The notes below the pieces were generated by a model. The model saw only the letters and a list, made by a program, of their open reading frames with translations. It was not told the DNA's origin and ran no database searches. From NCBI RefSeq assembly GCF_033115175.1, contig NC_084827.1, positions 145,569,701 to 145,633,700 on the forward strand: a stretch of DNA of 64,000 nt, written 5' to 3'. Source of the stretch: Lepus europaeus (Eukaryota; Chordata; Mammalia; Lagomorpha; Leporidae). Below, one piece after another: positions 33,792 through 44,359 of this stretch (position 1 is its first letter; every line of letters starts with the position of its first letter). The position numbers and the translations under genes are program-made.

Positions 33792-33996
33792 TCACGAGGC
33801 TATTTTGGACTAGGCTCCTGCACGGAGCCCCAAGAGACCTGACTAAAAACAAAGTGGAGTCACTCATGCTAAGGTTCCCTGTCACCAAACACAAACTAAG
33901 TTGTTACCTGACTTTCCAAGAAATCAAGAGATAATAGCCAAATTTCCTAAATGGGTCAGCTTCAATGGCATTATAGGGAAGCTACCTCTACTTTTT

Positions 33997-34338
33997 TTTG
34001 AAGATTTATTTATTTATTTGAAAGTCAAAATTACACAAAGAGAGAAGGAAAGGCAGAGAAAGAGAGAGAGAGAGATAGAGAGAGAGGTCTTCCATCCACT
34101 GTTTCACTCCCCAATTGGTCACAACAGCGGAGCTACACTGATCCAGGAGCCAGGAGCTTCTTCCAGGTCTTCCACTCAGGTGCAGGGACCCAAGGACTTG
34201 GACCATCCTCTACTACTTTCCCAGGCCATAGCAGAGAGCTAGATCGGAAGAGGAGCAGCCGGGACTTGAACCAGCGCCCATATGGGATGTGGGTACTGCA
34301 GGTGGCAGCTTTACCCGCTAAGCCACAGCACCAGCCCC
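33997..34338 (-). mobile_element. CSINE, antisense
   Basis: GAAGATTTATTTATTTATTTG at the left, CTAAGCCACAGCACCAGCCC at the right. Confidence 0.93.
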
Positions 34339-34344
34339 TACTCT

Positions 34345-34650
34345 TTTGAGATTTATTTATTTATCAAAAGGCAGAGTTACAGAAGGAGAAGGAGAGATAC
34401 AGAGAGATCTTCTACCCACTAGTTCAGTTCCCAAATTGCTACAAAGGGTGGGGCTGGGTCAGGCGGAAGCCAGCAGCCTGGGACTCCATCTGGGTCCCTT
34501 ATGGGTGACAGAGGCCCAAGCACTTGAGCTATCTTCTGCTGCTTTCCCAACCACATTAACAGGGAGCTGGATCAGAAGTGGAGTGGCTGGGACTTGAACT
34601 AGTGCTCACATGTGACACTGGATTAACCTGTGCCCCACAACCGTGGCCCC
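34345..34650 (-). mobile_element. CSINE, antisense, tandem with the previous
   Basis: GAGATTTATTTATTTATC at the left, GTGCCCCACAACCGTGGCCC at the right. Confidence 0.87.
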
Positions 34651-34939
34651 ATTCCCTCTGCTTTAATTTTTACAAACAGGTGACCTGAAGTAACCTGATA
34701 TTCTGTCTCCCTGCCCCCACCTTACAGGAAAAGTAAGTTTGAAATGACCCATCTGTTTTTGTTCTTTATTTCTACTTTTTCAGCTCTTCTCTGTCTATAA
34801 AGCCAACCTCTTATGCTTAGCCCATCGAACACTTGTTTTATTTCACGGAATGAAGTAATCCATGATTCTGGAATTGTAAAATAAAGCCAACCAAGGTCTT
34901 CAAACTGAATTTGCTGTGATTTTTGTTTTTGGCAGCAGT

Positions 34940-35740
34940 ATGAATAGAGAATTAGATATGAGTAGATTTGAGTTATTCTCTGGAGTTAGAATTGACATGA
35001 TTTAGTGATGGATTAGAAATAAGATTTGATTTGTATGTAGGCTGGGGTTACTTCCTTAAGCAACTGATTGGTGGAAATTCCATTTTCTGAACTGGAGAAA
35101 ACTAAGGAGAAGCAAGCATCTTGGTATGGTCTAAGAGTCTGATTTTGATTTCGGGATTTTGACTTTGGGATACCTTTTAGGCAAAGAGAAATGTCACATA
35201 GGCAGCTGGTATCCTAGAGAGAAGCTGGGGATTTGAGAGTTACAAGTACCATTCAAAACCATGGGACTAGGTGAAATTACCCAGGAGGGAAGTGTCACTA
35301 GGGCATCTCCATAAAGCCTGAACTGAGCCCTAGGGCCACCAAATGTGGAAGAAGAGCAGGGGAGGAGAAACCAGCCAAGATGACTGTGGAGAAGTCCATG
35401 AGGATGTAGGAGGAGAACCAGAAAGTGCCCAGTTCACAGAGATCAAAGAGGCTTTCAAGAATGGCGCTGTGACCAATGACATTGAGTGCTGCCGGAGAGT
35501 AAAGGAAGCTAAGACCTAATCCTTCGGGTGTTGGTAGCATGGACCCCCTGGTGACTTGATAAAAGCAGGTTTGTTGGAGCAGCAGAAGCTTTACTGGGGT
35601 GAGTTGGAGAACAGGAAATGAGGAAATGAAGAAACCTTCTGCACGAAGGTCTGCTGTGAAGTGGAATCAGACACTGGGGCAGTAGTTGGAGAAGTTGTGA
35701 GGTCAAGGCACAGAATAGAAACCCCAAGCCCAAGAATTTC
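34940..35740 (-). mobile_element. L2 LINE, antisense, reverse-transcriptase block
   Basis: The minus-strand frame 35298-35540 keeps L2 reverse-transcriptase landmarks: NVIGHSAILESLFDL (from AFDTVDH..LLE), FWFSSYILMDFS and AGFSSPALLPHLVA. The VPQG and YADD motifs are gone, so it is a dead relic. Confidence 0.7.
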
Positions 35741-36439
35741 AGAAAACAAATAGATAGAATGATAGCAAACTTAGGGTTCCTGTTGGAAAGAATAATGAGC
35801 TAAAAAGAAAAGATGAGAAGATATGAACACTGTCGGTGCACAGTCTAGGTTGAATACACCTGCAAACCTTTCATCATGGCATATATTACAGTCATTTACA
35901 AACCTTGTCTCCCTTGTTTAAGTCCAAGCTCCAAGACTGTTCTACTCATTTTTTAATCTCTTGAGATCAACACCGTACCTTGCACTTTAGTGACTGTCCA
36001 GTAAACTTGCTTATTGAGATTTAACAATTTAACAATTCATTGAAATACTGTTTATTAAAATAGATGTACATACTTGCCTCTTTTGCCAGCTGAACTGACT
36101 GCCATTAGTTCTAGGCTGAAGCCTCTGAGTGACTGCCCATTGGGTGGAACTAAGGAGGGTTCTTCCACTTTCCTACCCTCAAGAGTCATAGAATACATGA
36201 ATCTTCCTGCTGTCCAAGGTTAAAAGGACAGAAGGCAATGGCTTGTCTTTCTAGAGCATGAGTATGTTGGAGGGTATGTGATGCCAACTCAGGGAGGAAT
36301 GGTTTGGGAGCTTAATTTTAATAATATTGCAATAAATATATTTTATAATATGTTATTAAAATGTGCTTCATATGCATATTTCATCCACTTGCATATTTCG
36401 TATAATTATTCCTGAAATGCAGATGGAATAGGCTGAGAT
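35741..36439. other. Intergenic; possible L2 3' end
   Basis: CAAGCTCCAAGACTGTTCTA to GCTTATTGAGATTT (35926-36022) faintly resembles a plus-strand L2 3' end. Otherwise unassigned. Confidence 0.35.
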
Positions 36440-36697
36440 CTGGTGGCGTGGTCATGATAGCATAATAGATTGTTACCACTTCGGATGCCCACATCCCATA
36501 TCAGAGTACCTGGGGTCCAGTTCCAACTACTCTGCTTCCAATCTGCTTCTTGCTAATACACACTGGGAGCCATCAGATGATGGTTCAAGTACTTGGATCC
36601 CTGCAACCTCCATGGGAGACCTAGCTCCTGGCTTTGGCCTGGCTCAGCCCAGCCCTGACCATTGTGAGCATTTAGAGAGTAAGCCAGCAGATGGAAG

Positions 36698-36728
<31 letters not shown>

Positions 36729-36770
36729 GCTTTTCAAACAAAATGAAGATAAATAAGTTTTTAAATAAAA
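36440..36770 (+). mobile_element. CSINE with expanded CT tract
   Basis: Diverged head GGTGGCGTGGTCATGATAGC; (CT)n at 36701-36728 before TTTTCAAACAAAATGAAG. Confidence 0.85.
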
Positions 36771-37523
36771 ATATTGTATAGAATGAACTTCCAGGCTTTC
36801 AAAGGATAGTTGTGGTCTATGTATCTTACTCTACTAAACCATTAACATAGAGACTGTGTGTGTGTGTGTGTAACAGTTTTAGTCCTTTCTGAATAGATTG
36901 TTTTCTCTCTCAAGTTAAAAAGAATAGTTAAGAACCACTGAGATCATTATTTTTAAAAATTAAATACTGAATTTCTAAGTGGCTGAGATTTTAGCAGAGG
37001 GGCATCCGGTTGTCACTGACATCTGGGAGCACTTGACTCCGTGGCTGAGCTTCAGTGCAAGAAGCTAATGACGAGAATGAGAAGCAAAGGCTTGCTGATG
37101 ACATGTGGTCACTTGGAGGAATGATTTAAATAGGAACATGTCTACTAATCTCATACCAAAACACAATTAGCAGATTGAATGACTAATCACCAGCTGTAGG
37201 TAAGCAGATGCTAATGTGTTATTTTTAGAATGGAAGCACATGCTATGTGGGAATAGTTGAGACATATATTCATACATCTTGTACCATGACATACAAGTAA
37301 TTAGACATTATAGCAAGCATATTTAATGAAACTTAAATATCTATACCTAAATAAAAATTTGCTTCTATGTCTGAATTATTTATATGCAATATGTGCCTAA
37401 TATGTTACACTTCTCTCTCTTATTCTTTCCTTGTCTCTGTTTTATTGACAAAACCTATCCTATTGCCACGTCCTCACATTGAAATCTCAGGCTGGATATT
37501 ACAAGTCACTTTTTTTGGCTTAA
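36771..37523. other. Intergenic, unique
   Basis: (TG)n at 36857-36872. No gene seen. Confidence 0.45.
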
Positions 37524-37537
37524 AAATCAAGAACAGT

Positions 37538-37866
37538 GGGGCTGGCATTGTGGCGTAGTGGGTTAAACTGCCACCTGCAACATCAGCATCCCATATGGGC
37601 ACTGCTTCATGTCCTGGCTGTTCTACTTCCGTTCCAGCTCCCTGCTAATATGCCAGGGAAAGCAGTGGAAGGTGGCCCAAGTGCTCCCACATGGGAGACC
37701 CAGAAGAAGCTCCTGGCTCCTGGCTTCAGATCGGCGCAGCTCTGGCCATTGCGACCTTTTGGGGAGTGAACCAGCAGATGGAAGACCTCTCTCTCTCTCT
37801 CTCTGTCTCTCCCTCTCTCTGTAATTCTGCCTTTCAAATAAATAAAAGTAAATCTTTTTTAAAAAA
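37538..37866 (+). mobile_element. CSINE with target-site duplication
   Basis: GGGCTGGCATTGTGGCGTAG head. AAATCAAGAACAGT at 37524-37537 and AAATCAAGAGCAGT at 37867-37880. Confidence 0.95.
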
Positions 37867-37880
37867 AAATCAAGAGCAGT

Positions 37881-38605
37881 AATTGGAGACAATCTCTTTT
37901 TTTCATTACAATGTATAACATACATTTTATAAGCACTTAAACATTAGGTTCCTAAACCTATAAAAATCATATTTCAAATACTTATTTGCAAATAAATTGT
38001 TTGAAACTTAGAACATGTTTCCCCTAGACACAGTGAGGTAAATAGCAGTTTAGTTCCTGAACTAATTTACAAGTGATATTTGACTTGTAATGTCCCTAGC
38101 TGCAAGCAATATTTTCGCAATATTTTGTAATTAAAAAGACAAGAAGAAAAATCCTTGGTACCAGTGAGTTGCCTTTCATGAAAGCTGGTGCTTAGAGAAA
38201 AGCAGGTTTAAGGGACGGGGTGAGGATTGCCATGGAAGTTGTGGAGTTGTGGAGCACAGACAGGAAGGCATGCAAAAGGAAACTTATGCCCTTTTTCGTT
38301 CGCCGATCAAAAGTTCTCCCATATTGAGTTTGAGTCAAGTGGAAAAAGTTAATAAAAGCCCTACAGTTTGGAAAAATAGCTATATATAAAGCCCCAGGTT
38401 GTCAGTCTGTTCTCACACTACTCTCAACCCTTATGAACCTGCCCTAAGCTGAGAGCTGGGGGTAGAGGGGAAGGTCTGGGTTGGAGGGTGGAAGCCACCA
38501 GCCTGGGAATCTAAGATGATTGGAACCCGCTGTTTCCTTTGTACATGACACATGGTTGTCAAACAGACGAACCACTTGTATTTATTTAAAATACTGCATT
38601 TTGTT
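37881..38605. other. Intergenic, unique
   Basis: Nothing recognised. Confidence 0.45.
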
Positions 38606-38619
38606 GATCATGGATTTTT

Positions 38620-38944
38620 TTTAAAGATTATTTATTTGAAAGTCAGAGTTACACAGAGAGAGGAGAGGCAGAGAGAGAGAGAGAGATCTTCCATCCGATG
38701 GTTTACTCTCCATTGGCCGCAACGGCCAGAGCTGCACTGATCCAAAGCCAGGAGCCAGGAGCTTCAACCTGGTCTCCCACGTAGGTGCAGGGGCCCAAGG
38801 ACTTGGGCCATCTTCTCCTGCTTTCCCAGGCCATAGCAGAGAGCTGGATTGGAAGTGGAGCAGTTGGCACTCAAACCGGTGCCCATATGGGATGCTGGCA
38901 CTGCAGGCGGTGGCTTTACCTGCTAAGCCACAAATGCCAGCCCC
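38620..38944 (-). mobile_element. CSINE, antisense, with target-site duplication
   Basis: GATCATGGATTTTT at 38606-38619 and GATCACAGATTTTT at 38945-38958 flank the element. Confidence 0.93.
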
Positions 38945-39029
38945 GATCACAGATTTTTATGTGTAGTTTTCATTTAAATTTTTAGTCATGATTTTTAGAA
39001 ATATAATATCAGAAATACTTTGTCATTTT

Positions 39030-39322
39030 TAAAGGTTTATTTTATTTGAAAGATGACAAAGAGAGGAAGACAGAAATCGTCCATCTGCTGGTTCACTCCC
39101 CATAGCTATACCACCTGGAGCTGGGCCTGGCCAAAGCCATGAGCCAGCACCTGCATCTGGGTCTGCCACGTGGGCGCAGGGGCCCAGCCACTTGGGCCAC
39201 CCTCTGCTGCTTCCCCAGACACATTAGCAGGGCGCTGGATTGGAAGCAGCGTAGCGGAGACTAGAACCAGCACTCAGATATGGGATGAATGCGTCGCAAG
39301 TGGCGGCCAGAATGCTGACCCC
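39030..39322 (-). mobile_element. Diverged CSINE, antisense
   Basis: AAAGGTTTATTTTATTTGAAAG at the left; GATATGGGATGAATGCGTCG near the right end. Confidence 0.85.
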
Positions 39323-39334
39323 TTTATTTATTAT

Positions 39335-39466
39335 TCTTTTTTTTTCTTTTTTCTTTTTCTTTTTTTTTTTTTTTTGACAGGCAGAGTGGACAGTGAGAGA
39401 GAGACAGAGAGAAAGGTCTTCCTTTGCCGTTGGTTCACCCTCCAATGGCCGCCGCGGCCAGCGCAC
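39335..39466 (-). mobile_element. Young-type CSINE, 5'-truncated, antisense
   Basis: Long T-run, TTTGACAGGCAGAGTGGACA, ending at GCCGCGGCCAGCGCACTGCG. The head two thirds is missing. Confidence 0.88.
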
Positions 39467-39799
39467 TGCGGCCTATTCCTCGTAATTACTCGGTGTTTTT
39501 AGTGCCTCCTTGTGCCTCATCTCAAGCCGAGTTCCTGTGGGAAACAGTGAGGGAGGAAGCTGCCCAAGGCAGCCCCTGAAGCTAAGAGATTGGTTCCTTC
39601 TCAATCGCAGTCTGTGTGTCTGTCTCTGGTCAGTTTTCTTTTGTTACTCTGGGTCTCTACCCGCACTCCTGGCTGTTACAGAAGGCCCTGCTATGGACAG
39701 GGGCAAACTGACCACTGGGACTAGGAGCAAGGAGGGGACTGAATTTCTGAGGTTAGGTGTGGGCCTAATCAATGTGCCCATTCCTCTACATTTCAGGGT

Positions 39800-40028
39800 G
39801 CAAGCCCTGGTTCCCCTTCCAGTTCCATCTTCCTGATAACGCACACCTAGAAAGCAGCAGGGGATGGCACAAGTACCTGAGTCCCTGTCACCCACATGGA
39901 AGACCCAGATAGGGTTCCGGCTCCTGGCTTCAGACTGGCCTCGCCCTGTCTGTTGTGGGCATTTGGAGAGTACACCGGCAGAGAGAAGCTATCCCCCTAC
40001 CCCTTTCAAATAAATTTAAAAAAATTTA
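39800..40028 (+). mobile_element. CSINE, headless
   Basis: GGTTCCCCTTCCAGTTCC onward, with AAAGCAGCAGGGGATGGCAC and the end TTTCAAATAAATTTAAAAAA. Confidence 0.8.
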
Positions 40029-40904
40029 AAAGTAAACAAAAGGCCGCTTATACACACAAAAAAAGAAGGTCCGAGATGCAATCGACTTGTCTGTGAGTAC
40101 TAAAGTCCAAGGAAGATAGGGGTGGCGGGGATCGGGTTTGGAGTTTTGGAAGGGCAGCTTCTGGAGGAGCTAAGTTGGGAGGGAGGGAAAGTGGATTCGG
40201 CCAGTTCTCCATCCTGGCCACCGAGTGGTGCTGTCGGTACGAGGCTGTATTCTCTCAGGCATGAGGGCAGCCAGAAGGGGCCCAGGCACCCTGGGTTTGA
40301 GCCAGGGACAGGGAGCTCAGAGGGTCTCCCACACAATTTGCAGGTATCAGAAATTTACAAGCCAGGTGTTTGTAACCTGCATGTGTTTGTGGGCACGCAT
40401 ATTTTAAAGCACTGATAACTTGCGTGACATGGTTTTAAACAGCTGTCAAACGCCACTGCTTGCAGTACTGTGACGCGTGCTGAGCATCAGCGAGCGAAGG
40501 ATGGATTTCCAGCCTTGACCGCTTCACTCTGACACAGCAGTGAACTTTAAGGGGATGTCAGAGTAGGTAATGGGAGCATTTTAATGCATTTCACAGAAAT
40601 TGACTATGACAAGTTCTACGGCGGTGTCTTGTTCTGTAGTCAACAGGCTATAGGGGACAAATTGCTTTGATTATTCATTGACTGAGGGACTGCTGCATAG
40701 ACAGGCCTGGAACTGAAGACAGCAGGTGGAGGAAGCTCAACTTGGCCTCGATTTTTTCGAAGGCTGCGTATGGAGGAAGTTCTTTCACGGGAGTTGGAAC
40801 TATCATTCTAAGTACCAGGAAGCAACCACTTGCACACACAAGGCAACAGTGCACTGGACTGTGTTAGGGGCCACGGTGCTTACTCTCAGCTCCTCGCTGA
40901 GTTC
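40029..40904. other. Intergenic, GC-richer, no gene
   Basis: Holds a CTCF-like motif at 40215-40233. A 97-codon plus-strand frame (40122-40415) has no support. Confidence 0.4.
40215..40233 (+). promoter_or_regulatory. CTCF-like motif
   Basis: TGGCCACCGAGTGGTGCTG agrees at 15 of 19 positions with TGGCCACCAGGGGGCGCTG. Two core positions differ. Confidence 0.35.
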
Positions 40905-40985
40905 GTTGTGTGCAAACACAGTTAAGAGCATAGGGTTTGTCAATACCAGTGGATTTAAATTCTAATTCTTACAATGACATTCTAA

Positions 40986-41017
<32 letters not shown>

Positions 41018-41135
41018 AACAAACAACAAAAGAAAAAAACCTTGGATAATCCCCAGTTTTCTCATCTGAATTTGGGGAATAAATATCTGTATCATAAATT
41101 AAATGAGATAATGTGTATGAAGTTTAGAACTGCTT
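40905..41135 (+). mobile_element. MIR SINE with an (AAAAC)n insertion
   Basis: GTTAAGAGCATAGGGTTTGT, then after the insert CCAGTTTTCTCATCTGAATT and AAATGAGATAATGTGTATGA. Confidence 0.7.
40985..41031 (+). repeat. (AAAAC)n microsatellite
   Basis: ACAAAACAAAACAAAACAAA run of five-base units. Confidence 0.88.
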
Positions 41136-41246
41136 TAAAAAAAATGTTTGGTGAAATGCCTAATGAAGGAATGACCAAACACACACTTGAAGACTCCTTG
41201 GTATGACTGATTATCATCCCATTCTTAAATTATATTAAGGAAAATA

Positions 41247-41499
41247 GGGGCCAGTGCTGTGGCATAGCGGGTTAAAGCCGCTGCCAGCAATGCCAGCATC
41301 CCATATGGGTGCTGGTTCGAGTCCTGGCTGCTTCACTTCTGATCCAGCTTTCTGCTATGGCCTGATAAAACAGAAGATGGCCCAAATCCTTGGGCCCCTG
41401 CACCCGTGTAGGAGACCTGGAGGAAGCTCCTGGCTCCTGGTTTTGGATCGGTGCAGCTCTGGCTGTTGCGGCCACTTGGGAAGTGAACCAGTGGATAGA

Positions 41500-41552
<53 letters not shown>

Positions 41553-41601
41553 TAACTCTGCCTTTCAAATAAATAAATAAATCTTAAAAAAAAAAAAAAA
41601 A
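41247..41601 (+). mobile_element. CSINE with CT/TG tract, target sites visible
   Basis: GGGGCCAGTGCTGTGGCATA head; (TC)n(TG)n at 41503-41553. AAGGAAAATAG before (41237-41247) and after (41602-41612). Confidence 0.94.
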
Positions 41602-41640
41602 AAGGAAAATAGTTAAGTAGGTTAAAAGTGTGAACTTTGG

Positions 41641-41973
41641 GGCCGGCACCATGGCTCACTTGGTTAATCCTCCGCCTGCGGTGCCAGCATCCCATATGGG
41701 TGCTGGGTTCTAGTCCCGGTTGCTCCTCTTCCAGTCCAGCTCTCTGCTGTGGCCCGGGAAGGCAGTGGAGGATGGCCCAGGTGCTTGGGCCCCTGCACCT
41801 GCATGGGAGACCAGGAAGAAGCACCTGGCTCCTGGCTTCAGATCGGCACAGCACTGTCCGTTGCGACCATCTGGGGAGTGAACCAACAGAAGGAAGACCT
41901 TTCTCTCTGTCTCTCTCTCTCACTGTCTGTAATTCTACCTGTCAAATAAATAAATAAAAATCTACAAAAAAAA
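41641..41973 (+). mobile_element. CSINE of mixed class, intact target sites
   Basis: GGCCGGCACCATGGCTCACT head and GGGTTCTAGTCCCGG box of the young class, but with the CAAATAAATAAATAAA tail of the old class. AAAAGTGTGAACTTTGG at 41624-41640 and 41974-41990 is perfect. Confidence 0.96.
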
Positions 41974-42077
41974 AAAAGTGTGAACTTTGGAGCTGTTCTG
42001 CTTTGGGTTTTTTTTTTTTTTAAGCTTTCATTTATTTTTTTTAAATGTGCTGTCACCAGTTTTTGTCTCCTATGTCT

Positions 42078-42420
42078 TTTTTTTTTTAAATTTAGTTATT
42101 TATTTGAAAGTCAGTTACACAGAGAGAGAAAGAGAGGCAGAGGCAGAGAGAGAGAGAGAGAGAGGTCTTCCATCTGCTGGTTCACTCCCTAATTGGCCAC
42201 AACAGCCTGAGCTGTGCTGATCCAAAGCCAGGAGCCAGGAGCTTCTTCTGGGTCTCCCACATGGATACAGGGGCCCAAGGGCTTGGGCCATCTTCTACTG
42301 CTTTCCCAGGCTATAGCAGAGAGCCAGATCGTGGAGCAGCCGAATCTCAAACCGTCGCCCACAAGGGATGCCAGCACTGCAGGCGGCAGCTTTACCAGCT
42401 ATGCCACAACACCGGCCCCT
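42078..42420 (-). mobile_element. CSINE, antisense
   Basis: TTTTTAAATTTAGTTATTTATT at the left, TATGCCACAACACCGGCCCC at the right. Confidence 0.92.
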
Positions 42421-42662
42421 TAAAGCTTTTATTTAATGAATGCAAATTTCATAGGTACAGCTTTAGGAATATAGCACTTCTTCCTCCCATACCCACCCTC
42501 CCAGCCCTACTCCCGTCTCACCTCCTACTCTCTCATTCTATTCTTCATTAAGATTCATTTTTAATTATCTTTATATACAGAAGACCAACTCTAGACTAAG
42601 TAAAGATTTCAACAGTTTGCACCCACACAGACATACAATGTATAAAGTACTGTTTGAGAACA
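42421..42662 (-). mobile_element. Rabbit-type L1 3' end, antisense
   Basis: AAGCTTTTATTTAATGAATG, CATTAAGATTCATTTTTAAT, CTTTATATACAGAAGACCAA and AACAGTTTGCACCCACACAG are the reverse of the L1 ends at 9.7 and 19.4 kb. Confidence 0.85.
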
Positions 42663-42664
42663 AG

Positions 42665-42790
42665 TGTTTTTGCCTGGGTTTAAACCCTGGTTCTGTCAAA
42701 TCTTGTCTGGCCTGGGACAAATTATTGAATATGTTTGGTGACAGAGTGACTATGAAAAAATACAAGGAATAGCCTTATTATTATTGTCAC
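42665..42790 (+). mobile_element. MIR fragment
   Basis: GCCTGGGTTTAAACCCTGGT and GGCCTGGGACAAATTATTGA fit the MIR core. Confidence 0.5.
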
Positions 42791-44024
42791 CTTGTTTCTA
42801 TCTGTGGTCAGATTTGGACTCCCTAAGGGTCTCACTGTGGTTTATTCATTCATTTAAAAAAACACGCTGCTACATTGAAAGCGAAAAATTAAATATAAAA
42901 CTGGTGCCCCCACTGAAGTGGGGACCAAATCATAAAGGCAAGTCATTTCTGAAACTTTCCCTCAGTCCCTTCAGACTCAATACATTAAACCAGCAATCCC
43001 ACACGCACAATGGATGACAAAGAAAATATCTAGTCTGAAAAAGCATAATGTCCTTTGTTTTGCTTAGTGTGAAATAGGAAGTCTTCCACTTTCTCTGCAT
43101 CTGCATGACTTTCCAGATTTAGGTAACAGGTCTTTTTAAGGGTATAGTGTTCAGTATAATTGCACTGTTTCATAAGCTAAGCCATTCTGTCACAAGAACA
43201 CCTTGCAATTAGATTTCCTTCCTTGCCTATGACATGTCTTTTTTAACCTGTCATTGCTTTCTAGTAGATTTAGAATGTGAACCTGCACATATGGAATCAC
43301 TTGGCATTCTTGAACGTTCCGTTTGCAGTAGAGTTTTGATCCACAACAGGTCAACTACTCTTGCAGCTGCGAAGGCCCAGATGTGGAGAAATCCCGAGAC
43401 AGGGCCAGAAGCGCGGAATCACAACTTAGAAAACTAAGCATGGTAAGTAGGACATTTGGCATTTCTGTGCAGAAATTCCCAGAGCTCCAGAAATCATCTT
43501 CCTAAATCAGCAAGAATTTGGGAATCTGGAAATATGGCCAACTTGTTCCACATTCCTTTTTACAGAAGTCACCAGCTTTGAGCCTTACCTGGAATTTATA
43601 ATATCAAATTCTCTGTGAAAATTCAGTACAAGTGAACAAAATAGCACACTAATATGCAATGATATGATGTCAGGAAAGACCATGAATGTATAAGTGAGAT
43701 TTAAGAAAAAAAAGCCACCTATGCCTATAATGGTGTTATAGGCACAATAGGATAATAACGGTCCCTACCTTGCTGTCTTGTTAGCGTGAGGTTCAGTCTC
43801 CTGAGCCAGCACGGGGCTGGCACACATGACAATGATGATGATGATTGATAAACTTTTAATGAAAGCTTCCCCACCCTTGTTAGCAGCAAGCAGGAATATA
43901 AAGAAATAAGTAATCAAATGTATGCATTTTGTGTGAATGTTTCTTAAAATATTTTTTCTACCTGTTCATTCAAAAATTGTTTTTGCTTTTGTTTTCTATT
44001 TCTCTAGAAAATTCTCTCTCTTTT
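42791..44024. other. Intergenic, unique; one exon-like segment
   Basis: 43265-43442 is bounded by an AG after a T-rich tract and a strong donor (see Findings). No other feature. Confidence 0.4.
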
Positions 44025-44346
44025 TTGAAAAAGATTTATGTAAGTTGAAGGCAGAATGGCAGAGAGAGAGGGATAGACAGAAAGAGATCTTCTATCCTCT
44101 GGTTCACTCCCCAGATGGCCACAATGGCTAGGGCTGAGCCAGGCCAAAGCCAGGAGCCAGAAGCGTCTTCAGGGTCTTCCATGTGGGTGCAGGGGCCCAA
44201 GCACTTGGGCCATCTTCCACTGCTTTCCCAGGCCATTAGCAGGGAGCTGGATCAGAAATAGTGCAGCCAGTTCCTGATGCAGAGCCCACATGGGATGCCG
44301 GCATTGCAGGCACTGGCTTTACAGGTTATGCAACAATGCCAGCTGG
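44025..44346 (-). mobile_element. CSINE, antisense
   Basis: TGAAAAAGATTTATGTAAGTTG at the left, GGTTATGCAACAATGCCAGC at the right. Confidence 0.9.
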
Positions 44347-44359
44347 GACACAATCCTTA

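Larger units (their letters stand above)
33792..34938 (+). mobile_element. Solo LTR of an old endogenous retrovirus, carrying two CSINEs
   Basis: GGACTAGGCTCCTGCACGGA, GTGGAGTCACTCATGCTAAG, CAAACACAAACTAAGTTGTT; after the SINEs ACAGGTGACCTGAAGTAACC, TCTGTCTATAAAGCCAACCT and a poly(A) signal in GTAAAATAAAGCCAACC. The LTR organisation is clear, the family is not. No retroviral genes. Confidence 0.6.

Noticed and set aside
41333-41923. 196-codon minus-strand frame
   Set aside because: It reads through two adjacent CSINEs (41.25 and 41.64 kb); the same peptides (GARSQ, GPSTWAI) recur at every SINE.
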